Shown here: positions 55,602 to 64,000 of the stretch, piece by piece
How positions within the stretch are numbered: the first letter of the stretch is position 1
Layout: every line of letters begins with the position of its first letter
DNA from: Brevibacillus sp051967035
Lineage (GTDB): Bacteria > Bacillota > Bacilli > Brevibacillales > Brevibacillaceae
DNA: 64,000 nt
Assembly (NCBI RefSeq): GCF_051967035.1
Contig: NZ_JBQCKK010000003.1
Span: 62,001-126,000 of the forward strand
Reading direction: 5' to 3'
Program-made: the position numbers and the translations under genes
The notes under the pieces: model-generated
Database searches by the model: none
What the model was told of the DNA's origin: nothing
Seen by the model: only the letters and a program-made list of their open reading frames with translations

Positions 55602-56393
55602 TTATCCTCCTGTCCACCACTCCAGCAAAATCAGCAACATGCAGCCTGCGATGGATTCTGCTTCATATCGGCTGGAGCGAGCATGAGTGTGCAAGGACAG
55701 CACCCGCAGGCTTTCCCCGAAGCCTCTCGCTGCCATCCCTTTGTACAGCGCATCGTACTGGCGCATAGACCTGACGAACAGCTGGGCGGCCAGTCCGCTG
55801 ACGTCGCGCAGCATCGACCGGAACCCAGAGTGCCCGCCACGCGCGCGCCGGGCAATCCAGAGCTGATGCGAGACGCCGAGCAGCACGAAAATAAAGCGGT
55901 ACATAATCATCAGCAAATCCGTCACGATAACCGGCAGCCTAAGCTTGCGCAGCACTTGCAAAATCTCGGTGAACGGCACGGTAAACAAGACAAAGGCAAA
56001 ACAGGCGAGACTGGCCATCGTCCGCCAAAACAGCACCCACACCTTGCCGCTGGCGCTTACGGGAACGTAGACCAGGTATGGCCCCACCTGCCACGCCGCA
56101 GCGGCCCGGACCGCGGTGGCCGTCTCTATCCTCGCCGCTTCCAGCACCAACGCCGGAAGACCCAGAACAAAAAACGAAAGAGACAGGATGAAGAATCCAC
56201 AATAGAAACGGACGGGAATACGGGCATATACGGTCACCCATACGCCCATCCAGAGGCAAATCGCCATCTGCACCCATACATGTCCCGTCAAAACGAGCAC
56301 CATCAGTACGCCCGCGAGCAGGAGCTTGTGCTCGGGCGGCAAACCTCGCAGCCGATTTTGATAGGAAAGCGAATCAAGCTTTTGCCCATTCAT
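55602..56393 (-). CDS. cbiQ: Cobalt ECF transporter transmembrane protein CbiQ
   Basis: A 263-residue integral membrane protein with about 5-6 helices, the T-component of the CbiMNQO cobalt importer. The paired coupling-helix motifs are seen as ARRARGGHSG and the KGMAARGFGES segment (A-R-G), which contact CbiO. It overlaps the cbiN stop by 4 bp and is followed by cbiO 4 bp downstream. The cobalamin riboswitch upstream of the operon supports cobalt and not nickel as the metal. Confidence 0.9.
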   Translation of the reverse strand: MNGQKLDSLSYQNRLRGLPPEHKLLLAGVLMVLVLTGHVWVQMAICLWMGVWVTVYARIPVRFYCGFFILSLSFFVLGLPALVLEAARIETATAVRAAAAWQVGPYLVYVPVSASGKVWVLFWRTMASLACFAFVLFTVPFTEILQVLRKLRLPVIVTDLLMIMYRFIFVLLGVSHQLWIARRARGGHSGFRSMLRDVSGLAAQLFVRSMRQYDALYKGMAARGFGESLRVLSLHTHARSSRYEAESIAGCMLLILLEWWTGG

Positions 56394-56674
56394 TTTTTAT
56401 GCTTGTCCAGCCGACCCTTGTACAAGCCCATGGCATAGCCGACGACGCCCGCTCCGAGCGCCGCCTGCACGGCGAACAGCAAGCTCTCTGTTTCGCCGCC
56501 CGGCGGCTCCAGCAGTGGCTCAAACCAAGGCTCGTAATCCGGTGCGATTTCCTTGATCGCTTCCTCAGCCGCTCCGTCCGCTCCCCCGAACTCCGAGTCC
56601 TGCACCAACAGTAACGGCACAACCGCCAGCACGACCACGCCCAAAAGCAGCAGCCAGTTCATCCCTTTTTTCAC
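56390..56674 (-). CDS. cbiN: Cobalt transporter accessory protein CbiN
   Basis: A 94-residue protein with two hydrophobic helices (LLLLGVVVLAVVPLLL and LLFAVQAALGAGVVGYAMG) and an extracytoplasmic loop, FGGADGAAEEAIKEIAPDYE, that matches the CbiN pattern. It assists CbiM in metal uptake. It overlaps both neighbours by 4 bp (ATGA at each end), so the four proteins are translated as one block. Length as expected. Confidence 0.92.
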   Translation of the reverse strand: MKKGMNWLLLLGVVVLAVVPLLLVQDSEFGGADGAAEEAIKEIAPDYEPWFEPLLEPPGGETESLLFAVQAALGAGVVGYAMGLYKGRLDKHKK

Positions 56675-57435
56675 AGCGATTCCTCCCGTTTCAGCAGGCG
56701 AAGTTGCGCCAGCTCTTTCGCGTTGTAAGACTGTAGCCAGTTCCAGACGAGCACGGTCAACAGCCCCTCGCTGATCGCCAACGGAACCTGCGTGATGGCA
56801 AAAATCCCTGCGAATTTCGCAAACGATGCCAAAACCCCTCCGGACTCAGCCGGAAAGGCCAAAGCCAGCTGCATAGAGGTCACGACATAGGTCGCCAGGT
56901 CAGCCAGCGCAGCGGCAGCAAATACCGCCAAACGCTGTCCGCCGTTTGCGCGTACGATCAGGCGGTAGACGCCGTAGGCTACCAGCGGCCCCACCACCGC
57001 CATGGACACCGCATTGGCTCCGAGCGTCGTCAGCCCTCCATGCGCCAAAAGCAGCGCCTGGAACAGCAGCACCAGGCTGCCGAGCACAGACATGACCCAC
57101 GGACCAAACATGATCGCGCCCAGCCCGGTTCCCGTCGGATGGGAGCTGCTGCCTGTCACCGAAGGAATTTTCAGAGCGGACAGCACAAAGGCAAACGCGC
57201 CGGATACGCCGATCAAGAGCTTCATGTGCGGATGCTCTTTGACGATTTGGTTCAAGGAACGAATGCCGAGAATAAAGAACGGAAGAAAGACAACCCACCA
57301 AAACAGCGCCCACGACAGGGGCAAATACCCTTCCATAATGTGCATCGCGTAAGTCGTCTGCGGTTCATTTACAAGAAAATACAGGACAAAGCCTGCTATC
57401 AACAGACAAGTCGATACAAAACGTGACCGATTCAA
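56671..57435 (-). CDS. cbiM: Cobalt transporter substrate-binding protein CbiM
   Basis: A 254-residue membrane protein, the metal-binding component of the CbiMNQO importer. After a signal peptide (CLLIAGFVLYFLVNEPQTTYA) comes MHIMEGYLPLSWALFWW, the mature N terminus whose Met-His-Ile-Met supplies metal ligands. SSHPTGTGLGAIMFGPW is the second conserved block. The start is a TTG at 57435 with GGAGG 7 bases upstream. The riboswitch terminator lies about 40 bp upstream. First gene of the operon. Confidence 0.95.
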   Translation of the reverse strand: MNRSRFVSTCLLIAGFVLYFLVNEPQTTYAMHIMEGYLPLSWALFWWVVFLPFFILGIRSLNQIVKEHPHMKLLIGVSGAFAFVLSALKIPSVTGSSSHPTGTGLGAIMFGPWVMSVLGSLVLLFQALLLAHGGLTTLGANAVSMAVVGPLVAYGVYRLIVRANGGQRLAVFAAAALADLATYVVTSMQLALAFPAESGGVLASFAKFAGIFAITQVPLAISEGLLTVLVWNWLQSYNAKELAQLRLLKREESL

Positions 57436-57473
57436 GACATTTCCTCCTCCTTTGCTGTTCTTTTTTCACCAAC

Positions 57474-57504
57474 GAAAAAAACCTCATCCGGCAGCAGACG
57501 AGGT
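57474..57504 (-). terminator. Riboswitch expression-platform terminator before cbiM
   Basis: On the minus strand ACCTCGTC pairs with GATGAGGT (57481-57488, 57497-57504) followed by seven T. It lies between the B12 aptamer and cbiM, as expected for transcription-terminating control. Confidence 0.75.
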
Positions 57505-57589
57505 ATGCGCACCAAAACAACAGACCGTTGGCACAGTCAGATTGCTTCGTATTCACCGCTCCTTTCCGCGAAGGCATTTCTGGGTGTGG

Positions 57590-57767
57590 CCGATAGGTAG
57601 GTCTCCTGGCTTTCAGCTCATCGCGCTCTTTGGCCTTCCCCATCTGGAACATGAGTGGCTTTGTCTCAAAGAGAACTCCCTGATTACAGTGGCGGGACCG
57701 CTCGGGACTTTCACCCGATTCCCTGTTACCCTTTATGCCGCTTGCATAAAGGCACCTATCGCCGACA
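57590..57767 (-). promoter_or_regulatory. Adenosylcobalamin riboswitch in front of cbiMNQO
   Basis: On the minus strand: ATAGGTGCC, GGGTAACAGGGAATC, GGTGAAAGTCCCGAGCGGTC, CCGCCACTGTAATC and the B12 box GCCAGGAGACCTACC, in the order of the class I cobalamin aptamer. A perfect -10 (TATAAT, 57806-57811) lies about 40 bp upstream on the same strand. It should reduce cobalt import when B12 is plentiful. The 498 bp between pyrD and cbiM is otherwise empty of genes. Confidence 0.95.
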
Positions 57768-57867
57768 ATATGCAATTGTTAGACAGTTCATGCTTGTCCC
57801 ACATTATTATACAGAATCAAGGAAAAAAGCGGAAGAATAGAATCAGTGGCGCCTAGCCGCGAAAAAG

Positions 57868-57906
57868 AAAAACCGATGACCCGCTATCTTGCGAAAGTCA
57901 TCGGTT
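57868..57906 (-). terminator. Terminator of pyrD
   Basis: AACCGATGAC with GTCATCGGTT (57871-57880, 57896-57905), flanked by A- and T-runs, 28 bp after the pyrD stop. Confidence 0.85.
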
Positions 57907-57933
57907 TTCGTATAAGCGCAGCTTCCCCATCCT

Positions 57934-59025
57934 TTACGCCTTGGCGTCAACGCCGACCGCCTCGCTGATATGGGAAAAGCCGTCCTGCTTCAAAAGCTTC
58001 AGCAGCTTTTTGTTGATTTGTCTGGAGATACCAGGGCCTTGATAAATCATTCCGGTATAGACCTGGACGAGACTTGCGCCCGCGCGGATTTTCGCGTACG
58101 CATCTTCTCCTGTGAAGATACCCCCTACGCCAATGATCGGCACCTTGTCGCCCACTTCCTGGTACATTTCTTTTACCCAGGCAGTCGCGCGTTCTGCCAG
58201 CGGTCGTCCGCTCAGTCCTCCCGCTTCCTCGGCATAGCGATGCCCCTGAACCGCTTCCCGCGACAGCGTTGTGTTGGTGGCAATAATACCGGAAATGCCC
58301 GCTTCCACTGCACCTTGCACGACGTCGCGCATCTGCTCGTCGGACATATCAGGCGCTACCTTGAGCAGAATCGGTTTTTTCCGAATGCCGCGCGCTTCCA
58401 TTTCGGCCGCTTTTTCGCGCACCGCCCGCACCAGCAGCCGCATGCTCTCGGTTTCCTGCAAATCGCGAAGATTGGGCGTATTCGGAGAGCTGATATTGAT
58501 GACGAAATAATGGCCGTACGAATAGAGCATGTCCAGGCATTTGATATAGTCGGAAGCCGCATCCTCGTTGGGAGTGACTTTGTTTTTCCCAATGTTGATC
58601 CCGATCGGAACATCGGAATACGCGTAATCGACCAGGTGTTGCGAAGCCAGATAGGCACCGTGGTTGTTGAAGCCCATCCGGTTGATGATCGCCTCGTGCT
58701 CAGGCAAGCGGAACAGGCGCGGCCTCGGATTGCCCGGCTGTCCTTGCGGGGTCAGCGTCCCGACTTCCACAAAACCGAACCCTAACGCCCCCAGCGCATG
58801 ATACACCTCGGCGTTTTTGTCAAAACCTGCGGCGAGTCCGACCGGATTGGGAAACGTCAGTCCCCACAGCTTTGTCGCAAGCCGTTCGTCCTTCACTTGG
58901 AACATCATTCTCAGCAAGCTTTTTCCCGGAGCAGAGTCTTCCACCAGCTTCAGGGCACCGACCGTTTTTTCATGAATCTCTTCCGTATCCATCTGGAACA
59001 GATAGTTTCTGATAAGCTTGTACAT
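57934..59025 (-). CDS. pyrD: Dihydroorotate dehydrogenase, quinone type (class 2)
   Basis: A 363-residue FMN enzyme that oxidises dihydroorotate to orotate with membrane quinone, the fourth step of pyrimidine synthesis. The N-terminal helix segment (LIRNYLFQMDTEEIHEKTVG) is the quinone-binding extension that marks class 2. FPNPVGLAAGFDKNAE, RLPEHEAIINRMGFNNHGA, INISSPNTPNLRDLQ with the catalytic Ser, and GVGGIFTGEDAYAKIRAGA are diagnostic. B. subtilis has a class 1B enzyme, so a class 2 enzyme is a lineage mark. It stands alone; the 144 bp upstream to the ger operon holds both promoters. Confidence 0.95.
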   Translation of the reverse strand: MYKLIRNYLFQMDTEEIHEKTVGALKLVEDSAPGKSLLRMMFQVKDERLATKLWGLTFPNPVGLAAGFDKNAEVYHALGALGFGFVEVGTLTPQGQPGNPRPRLFRLPEHEAIINRMGFNNHGAYLASQHLVDYAYSDVPIGINIGKNKVTPNEDAASDYIKCLDMLYSYGHYFVINISSPNTPNLRDLQETESMRLLVRAVREKAAEMEARGIRKKPILLKVAPDMSDEQMRDVVQGAVEAGISGIIATNTTLSREAVQGHRYAEEAGGLSGRPLAERATAWVKEMYQEVGDKVPIIGVGGIFTGEDAYAKIRAGASLVQVYTGMIYQGPGISRQINKKLLKLLKQDGFSHISEAVGVDAKA

Positions 59026-59169
59026 CCCGGTTACACTCCTTACTCCATTTTCACCTCATTGTAGAATACCACACTTGATTTATCGTGGGCTAACCTTTAT
59101 ACGCGATACATATTTCCAGCCGGGCAAACAAACCCTAACAAAACCACCAAGTCGGGGGGACGTTGGTTC

Positions 59170-60270
59170 ATGAAAGCAGATGGAAAAATCGGGATTGGCC
59201 AGGCGATTATGGTGATGATGCTGTCGATCGGAATCACCAACCATGTTACTCTTATCCCCCTGCTCCTCAGCAAAGCCGGGCGCGATGCCTGGCTGAGCGT
59301 CATCTTTGGCACCATCCCCTTTTGTCTTTGGGCGTATGCGCTGTTTTTCATCAACAGCCGGATCAAGCAGCAATCGTTGTCCCAATGGCTTTTGCTCCGG
59401 TCCGGAAAAGCCGTTCGCTTCCTGCTGCTCGCCCCCGTCATGTTCTGCCTGTACATGATGGCACTCGTCAATCTGGTTGATACCCAAACATGGACAACCG
59501 TGAACTATTTGCCGCAGACTCCCGAGTGGGTGACGGCGCTTGCCCTGATGCTTTTGTGCATTCTCGCCTCCTATGGCGGGATCGCCTCGGTCGGCATTAC
59601 GTCGGGGATTTTGCTGCCCATCGTTTCGCTGCTCGGCATGTTCATCGCATTCGGCAATATTCCCAAAAAAGACTACTCGCAGCTCTTGCCGCTGTTCCAG
59701 AACGGAATGGCCCCGACCCTGCACGCCATGGTTTTCGTGGGAGGAGGCTTTACTGAGATGTTCCTGCTATTGCTTTTGCAGCATCACGTGCGAAAGCCGC
59801 TGCGTCTCATCCACTTTCTCGTCATGATCGCCATCACCTTGATGCTGACGCTCAGCCCGCTGACGGGGGCCATCGCGGAATTCGGGCCTGTAGAGTCGAC
59901 ACGCCAGCGCTTTCCCGCCTTCGAACAATGGCGGCTGTTAACGATCGGCAAAGACATCGAGAACATGGAGTTTTTTTCGATTTTCCAATGGCTGTCCGGC
60001 TCGTTTATCCGCATTACGCTTTGTCTGCTGCTGCTTGGGGAGCTTTTGGTCCTGCGTACAAACAAACAGCGAACGTATGTCATGTTCGCCCTCGGCGCCA
60101 GCATGATCGTTCTCGCCAGCCTCCCCTACAGCGACATGCAGTTCGTCGACTTCCTGTCGAAGATCTACTATCCGATGTACCTGCTCGTTATGGTAGCTGT
60201 CACGCTCTTCCTGCTCCTATTGTCCCTGCGAAAACCAACCGGATTGGAGGATGCGAGCCATGACCCTTGA
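59170..60270 (+). CDS. Spore germination permease, GerB family (ger operon 2)
   Basis: A 366-residue, about 10-helix GerAB-family transporter-like protein. The first helix region (QAIMVMMLSIGITNHVTLIP) is atypical in lacking the G-x-G motif of operon 1. Later helices carry SVGITSGILLPIVSLLGMFI and MVFVGGGFTEMFLLLLLQHH. GGGGGGACG lies 6-7 bases before the ATG. First gene of a B-A-C operon; the GerA start lies inside its 3' end. The ligand is unknown. Confidence 0.9.
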   Translation: MKADGKIGIGQAIMVMMLSIGITNHVTLIPLLLSKAGRDAWLSVIFGTIPFCLWAYALFFINSRIKQQSLSQWLLLRSGKAVRFLLLAPVMFCLYMMALVNLVDTQTWTTVNYLPQTPEWVTALALMLLCILASYGGIASVGITSGILLPIVSLLGMFIAFGNIPKKDYSQLLPLFQNGMAPTLHAMVFVGGGFTEMFLLLLLQHHVRKPLRLIHFLVMIAITLMLTLSPLTGAIAEFGPVESTRQRFPAFEQWRLLTIGKDIENMEFFSIFQWLSGSFIRITLCLLLLGELLVLRTNKQRTYVMFALGASMIVLASLPYSDMQFVDFLSKIYYPMYLLVMVAVTLFLLLLSLRKPTGLEDASHDP

Positions 60271-61642
60271 AGAGGAGCTGCGAGAACAATTCGCGCATTG
60301 TGCGGATGTCATCTTTTTGCGGACGGTCACTCCGAACGATCAGACGATTCTCATGCTGTACTGTGAAGGTCTGGCCGACGTGCGGCTGTTGCAGGAGACG
60401 GCGTTGCCCCAATTGGAGCGCTGCCTGACCGCGGGAGACTTGCGCTCCCTTCCGCTGATTCCGCTGTACGGCAATCCCGAGCTGTGGGCAGAGCGGCTCT
60501 TCGCCGGAGATCTGCTCATCTTTTTGGGAGGATCGCCGCCGTTTTCCTGGGACATTTCCAATCGTCCGCAACGGGGCACAGAAGAAGCCAACACAGAGAT
60601 TTCGATCAAAGGTCCGCGAGACGGCTTCGTGGAAGATTTGTCTACCAATGTCGCGCTCATCCGCAAGCGCCTGCGAACGATTACGCTTGCCTATGAGCCA
60701 TTTATTCTCGGCACACGCTCTCGCAGCCGGATCGCGCTGATGTACCTCACAGACAGCGCCCCTTCCGATCTGATCGAGATGATGCGCGACCGCCTGCTCA
60801 CCTGTGACAGCAAAAAAATATTGAACAGCGCTCTCCTGGAAAAAATGCTGAGCGACAACCGCAACTCCCTGTTTCCGCTGGTGGATTACACAGGGCGGCC
60901 CGACTTCGCCATTTACATGCTGCTGCAAGGAAAAGTCATCGTGATGGTCGACGGCTCGCCCTTGGCCCTGATTGCTCCTGTCTCGCTTTTGGAGCTGATT
61001 AAATCTCCGGAGGACGATCAGTACCCGATCGTTTACGTATGGCTGGAGCGTTTGCTGCGTCTCGGAGGTTTTTGGATCGCCGCGTTTCTTCCGGGATTCT
61101 GGATTGCCCTGTCCGCTTATAACGTGGAGCAGTTTCCGTTTCAACTGCTCGCCACCATTACCCAAGGGCGAAAAGGCTTGCCTTTTTCCGCTCCCATGGA
61201 GCTTTTTATGATTCTGTTCATCTTTGAATTTCTGCGCGAGGCCGGAGCGCGTCTGCCGAAAAACGTCGGGCAAACACTCGCGCTTGTCGGGGCGCTGATT
61301 ATCGGGGACGCTTCGATTCGCGCCGGGCTGACTTCTCCATCGATGCTGTTCGTCGGCTCCCTGACTGTCGTCGCTTCCTTCACGCTCGTCAACCAGGCGC
61401 TCAGCGGAGCAGCTACGGCCGCCCGCTTTCTCGTGTTCATCCTGTCCTCTACCATCGGCATGTACGGGTTCGTCATCAGCATGATCGCGATTATTTATTA
61501 CTTGTCCACCTTGACTTCGTTCGGCAGACCTTATCTGCTGATGGGTTCGTCCAATATCATTGGGAATTTGTACCAGGTTCTGTTCCGCCCGTTGATCTAC
61601 TTTTTCCGGACAAAATCGGTGAAGGACGGAGATGCAAAATGA
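60260..61642 (+). CDS. Spore germination receptor subunit, GerA family (ger operon 2)
   Basis: A 460-residue GerA-family subunit. The N-terminal soluble domain includes RTVTPNDQTILMLYCEG and EISIKGPRDGFVEDLSTNVA, followed by LMYLTDSAPSDLIE. The membrane part has FSAPMELFMILFIFEFLREA and RLPKNVGQTLALVGALIIGD. The start at 60260 is chosen since GGAGG lies 9 bases before it; ATG at 60251 is too close. It begins inside the GerB frame and its stop overlaps the GerC start. Shorter than the GerA of operon 1 (about 510 residues). Confidence 0.92.
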   Translation: MTLEEELREQFAHCADVIFLRTVTPNDQTILMLYCEGLADVRLLQETALPQLERCLTAGDLRSLPLIPLYGNPELWAERLFAGDLLIFLGGSPPFSWDISNRPQRGTEEANTEISIKGPRDGFVEDLSTNVALIRKRLRTITLAYEPFILGTRSRSRIALMYLTDSAPSDLIEMMRDRLLTCDSKKILNSALLEKMLSDNRNSLFPLVDYTGRPDFAIYMLLQGKVIVMVDGSPLALIAPVSLLELIKSPEDDQYPIVYVWLERLLRLGGFWIAAFLPGFWIALSAYNVEQFPFQLLATITQGRKGLPFSAPMELFMILFIFEFLREAGARLPKNVGQTLALVGALIIGDASIRAGLTSPSMLFVGSLTVVASFTLVNQALSGAATAARFLVFILSSTIGMYGFVISMIAIIYYLSTLTSFGRPYLLMGSSNIIGNLYQVLFRPLIYFFRTKSVKDGDAK

Positions 61643-62814
61643 AGGCCGCCCGGATAGCCTGCGCGTTGCTTGTGTTGGCCACAAGTATCATCAGCGGGTG
61701 CTGGGACCAGAAATCGATTCAGGATCTCAGCTATTTGTCGGCCATTGGCGTGGACTTTATCAACAATGAATACGTCTTCTACGCCCAGTCAGTCGACCTG
61801 GCTAGCGTAGCCAAACAGGAGACAGCCGGCTATCCCAAGTCCCCACCCGCCACGATTTCAATCGGAAGAGGCAAGACGCTGATGTCCGCGTACGATAATC
61901 TGCAAAAAAACTCGCAGATTCCGCTCTTTCTCGGGTTTGTCTCGTCGCTTGTGTTTCACGAGCGCATTCTGCAAAAGGGGATTATCAGCACGCATGACAT
62001 TTTGAACCGCTACGGTTTGATTCGCTACACAAAATGGGTGTTCGCCACGCGGGAGCCCCTCGACAAGGTGCTTGGCAACTATTCCCTGTCCGGCTTCTCC
62101 CCGTTGACGTCCCTGCTGCATCAGCCCAAGGACCTCTACCAGCAGCGCTCCTTTATCGAGCCGATCCAGTTTTTTCGCTTCATCTCTGATTTTTGGGAGC
62201 CGTCAAGTACGGTTCTGCTCCCGAATATCGCGATCTACGAGCGTTCCTGGAAGGAGAACAACCACTATGTCCCTCGGCTTACCATGGATGGCGTACACGC
62301 GCTTCATCGCGGCACATGGAAAGGATATTTCCCCAGCGGAGACTTGATGGGACTACGCTGGATGGACGAGAATACCGATTTTGCCGGACTCATCATCCGC
62401 GAACGCAACATCCCCAAAGCCACGATCAGCATCAAGCACGTCGGGCTCAAAGTCGAACCGATCACAACCGGCCCCGTGCCGCGCTACCAGTTGCATGTTC
62501 ACTTGCTCGGCTTCATTCGGGAGCTGATGAGCGAGGTCAGTCCCGCCCATATACAAAAAAACGCGGAAGAGCAGGTTCGCGAGCAAATCAGAGGAACGTT
62601 TCTGAAGGGACTAAAAAAGGGCGCCGATCTGTACGGACTGGAAAAGGAGCTGTTCAAAAAAGACTACCGGGCATGGCGGGCGTATGAAAAAGAGCATCGC
62701 ACCGCGCCTACTCCCGACTCGATTGCCAGCATTCACGTCCATGTCCATTTGAGCGACTCGGGCAAGATGAAACTGGATTCCACCGAATACCCGTCCCCGC
62801 TCGGACACGAGTAA
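61639..62814 (+). CDS. Spore germination lipoprotein, GerC family (ger operon 2)
   Basis: A 391-residue Ger(x)C lipoprotein. The signal peptide ends in lipobox S-I-I-S-G-C (Cys21). SYLSAIGVDFINNEYVFYAQ, GRGKTLMSAYDNLQKNSQIP, VFHERILQKGII and the C-terminal QVREQIRGTFLKGLKKGADLYG are family blocks. AGATGCAAA precedes the ATG, and the ATG overlaps the GerA stop by 4 bp. Last gene of the operon, followed by a terminator. Confidence 0.92.
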   Translation: MKAARIACALLVLATSIISGCWDQKSIQDLSYLSAIGVDFINNEYVFYAQSVDLASVAKQETAGYPKSPPATISIGRGKTLMSAYDNLQKNSQIPLFLGFVSSLVFHERILQKGIISTHDILNRYGLIRYTKWVFATREPLDKVLGNYSLSGFSPLTSLLHQPKDLYQQRSFIEPIQFFRFISDFWEPSSTVLLPNIAIYERSWKENNHYVPRLTMDGVHALHRGTWKGYFPSGDLMGLRWMDENTDFAGLIIRERNIPKATISIKHVGLKVEPITTGPVPRYQLHVHLLGFIRELMSEVSPAHIQKNAEEQVREQIRGTFLKGLKKGADLYGLEKELFKKDYRAWRAYEKEHRTAPTPDSIASIHVHVHLSDSGKMKLDSTEYPSPLGHE

Positions 62815-62828
62815 AAGCCTGCTCAGCA

Positions 62829-62868
62829 AAAAAAACTGCTTGCCGACAATCAGCGGCAAGCAGTTTTC
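62829..62868. terminator. Bidirectional terminator between ger operon 2 and ald
   Basis: AACTGCTTGCCG with CGGCAAGCAGTT (62834-62845, 62853-62864), flanked by an A-run and a T-run on each side. Confidence 0.9.
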
Positions 62869-62890
62869 TATTAGATGGCAGAGAACGACA

Positions 62891-64000
62891 TTAGTTTTTC
62901 ACCAACAGAACATCTTCTACGGAAACGTATGGCAGGTTGTGCGCATCGGCTACAGCTTTGTACGTTACTTGTCCGTCGATGACGTTGACGCCTTTCGCCA
63001 GCGCGCGGTTGTCGCGGATCGCTTGCGCGTAGCCTTTGTTTGCCAGTTGTACTGCGTAAGGAACGGTCACGTTGGTCAGCGCCAGCGTAGAGGTGCGAGC
63101 GACCGCACCAGGCATGTTCGCTACTGCGTAGTGAATGACGCCGTGTTTTTCATAGGTTGGGTTGTCGTGCGTCGTAATGCGGTCGATGGTTTCGATGGAG
63201 CCACCCTGGTCGATCGCCACGTCTACGATCACGGAACCCGGCGTCATCGCTTTTACCATCTCTTCGGTTACCAGACGCGGAGCACGCGCGCCAGGGATCA
63301 GAACAGCGCCTACGAGCAGGTCTGCTTTTTTCACAGCGTTTGCAATGTTGAAGGAGTTGGACATCAGCGTTTGCACGCGGCCTTGGAACAGGTCATCCAG
63401 TTGGCGCAGACGGTCTGCGTTCACGTCGATGATCGTGACGTTTGCCCCGAGACCGAGCGCCATTTTCGCAGCGTTTGTACCGACGATCCCGCCGCCGATT
63501 ACGACTACCTCACCTTTTGGCACGCCAGGTACGCCGCCGAGCAGTACGCCTTTTCCGCCGTATGGTTTTTCCAGGAATTGCGCACCGATTTGTACGGACA
63601 TGCGGCCCGCCACTTCGGACATCGGCATCAAGAGCGGCAGAGCGCCGTTGTCGAGCTGGATGGTTTCATATGCAATCGCAATCACTTTTTTATCAATCAG
63701 GGCGCGCGTCAGCTCAGGCTCTGGAGCGAGATGCAGGTACGTGAACAGAACCAGCCCCTCACGGAAGTAGCCGTACTCAGCCGGAAGCGGCTCTTTTACT
63801 TTCATCACCATGTCAGCAGCCCATGCATCTGCCGCGGTCGGAACGATCTCAGCGCCTACAGCGGTGTAGTCTTCGTTGGTGAAACCGCTGCCAAGACCTG
63901 CGCCGGTTTCTATGCGAACTGCGTGCCCGTTTTGCACCAGAGCAGCTACGCCAGCTGGCGTGATGGCAACGCGGTTTTCGTTATTCTTAATTTCTTTCGG
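62891..64000 (-). CDS. ald: Alanine dehydrogenase, 5' end outside the window
   Basis: Reading the minus strand from 64000 gives PKEIKNNENRVAITPAGVAA, continuing through the family to the stop at 62891; only about five N-terminal residues (usually M-I-I-G-V or similar) lie beyond the window. The enzyme converts L-alanine, water and NAD to pyruvate and ammonia; in sporeformers it is needed for normal sporulation. VIGGGIVGTNAAKMALGLGA is the Rossmann loop; LVTEEMVKAMTPGSVIVDVA, RITTHDNPTYEKHGVIHYAV and VPYAVQLANKGYAQAIRDNR are diagnostic. The start codon and ribosome binding site cannot be seen. It is convergent with ger operon 2. Confidence 0.95.
   Translation of the reverse strand, partial: PKEIKNNENRVAITPAGVAALVQNGHAVRIETGAGLGSGFTNEDYTAVGAEIVPTAADAWAADMVMKVKEPLPAEYGYFREGLVLFTYLHLAPEPELTRALIDKKVIAIAYETIQLDNGALPLLMPMSEVAGRMSVQIGAQFLEKPYGGKGVLLGGVPGVPKGEVVVIGGGIVGTNAAKMALGLGANVTIIDVNADRLRQLDDLFQGRVQTLMSNSFNIANAVKKADLLVGAVLIPGARAPRLVTEEMVKAMTPGSVIVDVAIDQGGSIETIDRITTHDNPTYEKHGVIHYAVANMPGAVARTSTLALTNVTVPYAVQLANKGYAQAIRDNRALAKGVNVIDGQVTYKAVADAHNLPYVSVEDVLLVKN

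Noticed and set aside
1..64000. tRNA, rRNA, insertion sequences, prophage genes or CRISPR arrays
   Set aside because: I scanned for cloverleaf-type sequences, transposase or integrase motifs and regularly spaced repeats and found none that I could support.

Overview
The window reads as chromosomal DNA of an endospore-forming, motile, moderately GC-rich member of the Bacilli, most like Brevibacillus or a close relative. The evidence is two separate tripartite germinant-receptor operons, CotF-like spore coat genes, a chemoreceptor behind a sigma-D type promoter, Bacillus-type regulatory elements (two S-box leaders, a T-box, a cobalamin riboswitch, a FadR operator, a GlnR/TnrA box) and gene groups known from Bacillus subtilis (fadN-fadA-fadE, sppA with an RDD gene, a bmrC/bmrD-like ABC pair, the methionine salvage cluster). 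The genus is an inference. No rRNA, tRNA, insertion sequence, prophage or CRISPR array was seen. This is core genome with some small genes of unknown function.

Layout. 1-9.2 kb: 5' end of pckA (cut by the window edge), an M20 amidohydrolase, small SCP2-like, VOC and Cys-rich proteins, a sigma-D chemoreceptor, gcvH, a 54-residue membrane protein, an aminotransferase with an ArsC-family partner, and a DUF2797 protein. 9.2-18.7 kb: polysaccharide deacetylase, an amino-acid ABC ATPase without a permease, sppA-RDD, an MFS exporter, the heterodimeric ABC exporter bmrC/bmrD-like, and a RimL-type acetyltransferase. 18.9-25.1 kb: methionine salvage, with mtnK-mtnA and mtnW-mtnX-mtnB-mtnD divergent, each behind its own SAM-I riboswitch. 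25.2-28.9 kb: ger operon 1 (A-B-C). 29.1-34.7 kb: fatty-acid beta-oxidation fadN-fadA-fadE with a FadR operator. 34.9-40.1 kb: an SLH protein, an ABC-2 exporter pair, a small conserved-looking protein and a lipoprotein.

40.1-43.7 kb: proline synthesis proB-proA-proC behind a T-box whose specifier reads CCC (Pro). 43.8-46.1 kb: a P-loop protein with an Asp23-like tail, two coat-type proteins and a GNAT. 46.2-48.2 kb: a luciferase-like monooxygenase with an ATP-grasp ligase. 48.5-52.1 kb: a cupredoxin-like anchor protein, an MFS transporter with ispH, and a ketopantoate reductase. 52.2-53.7 kb: a proteobacterial-type (GSI-beta) glutamine synthetase with a perfect GlnR/TnrA box. 53.9-54.7 kb: three very small genes, including a 30-residue Arg/Cys-rich peptide gene with a strong ribosome binding site. 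54.7-57.8 kb: cobalt uptake cbiM-N-Q-O under a B12 riboswitch. 57.9-64 kb: pyrD, ger operon 2 (B-A-C) and ald (5' end beyond the window).

The most unusual items are the Arg/Cys-rich microprotein, the GSI-beta glutamine synthetase wired to a Firmicute nitrogen operator, the P-loop/Asp23-like fusion, the monooxygenase/ATP-grasp pair, and the hairpin-rich leader of the bmrC/bmrD-like operon. None of them proves a new system from sequence alone.
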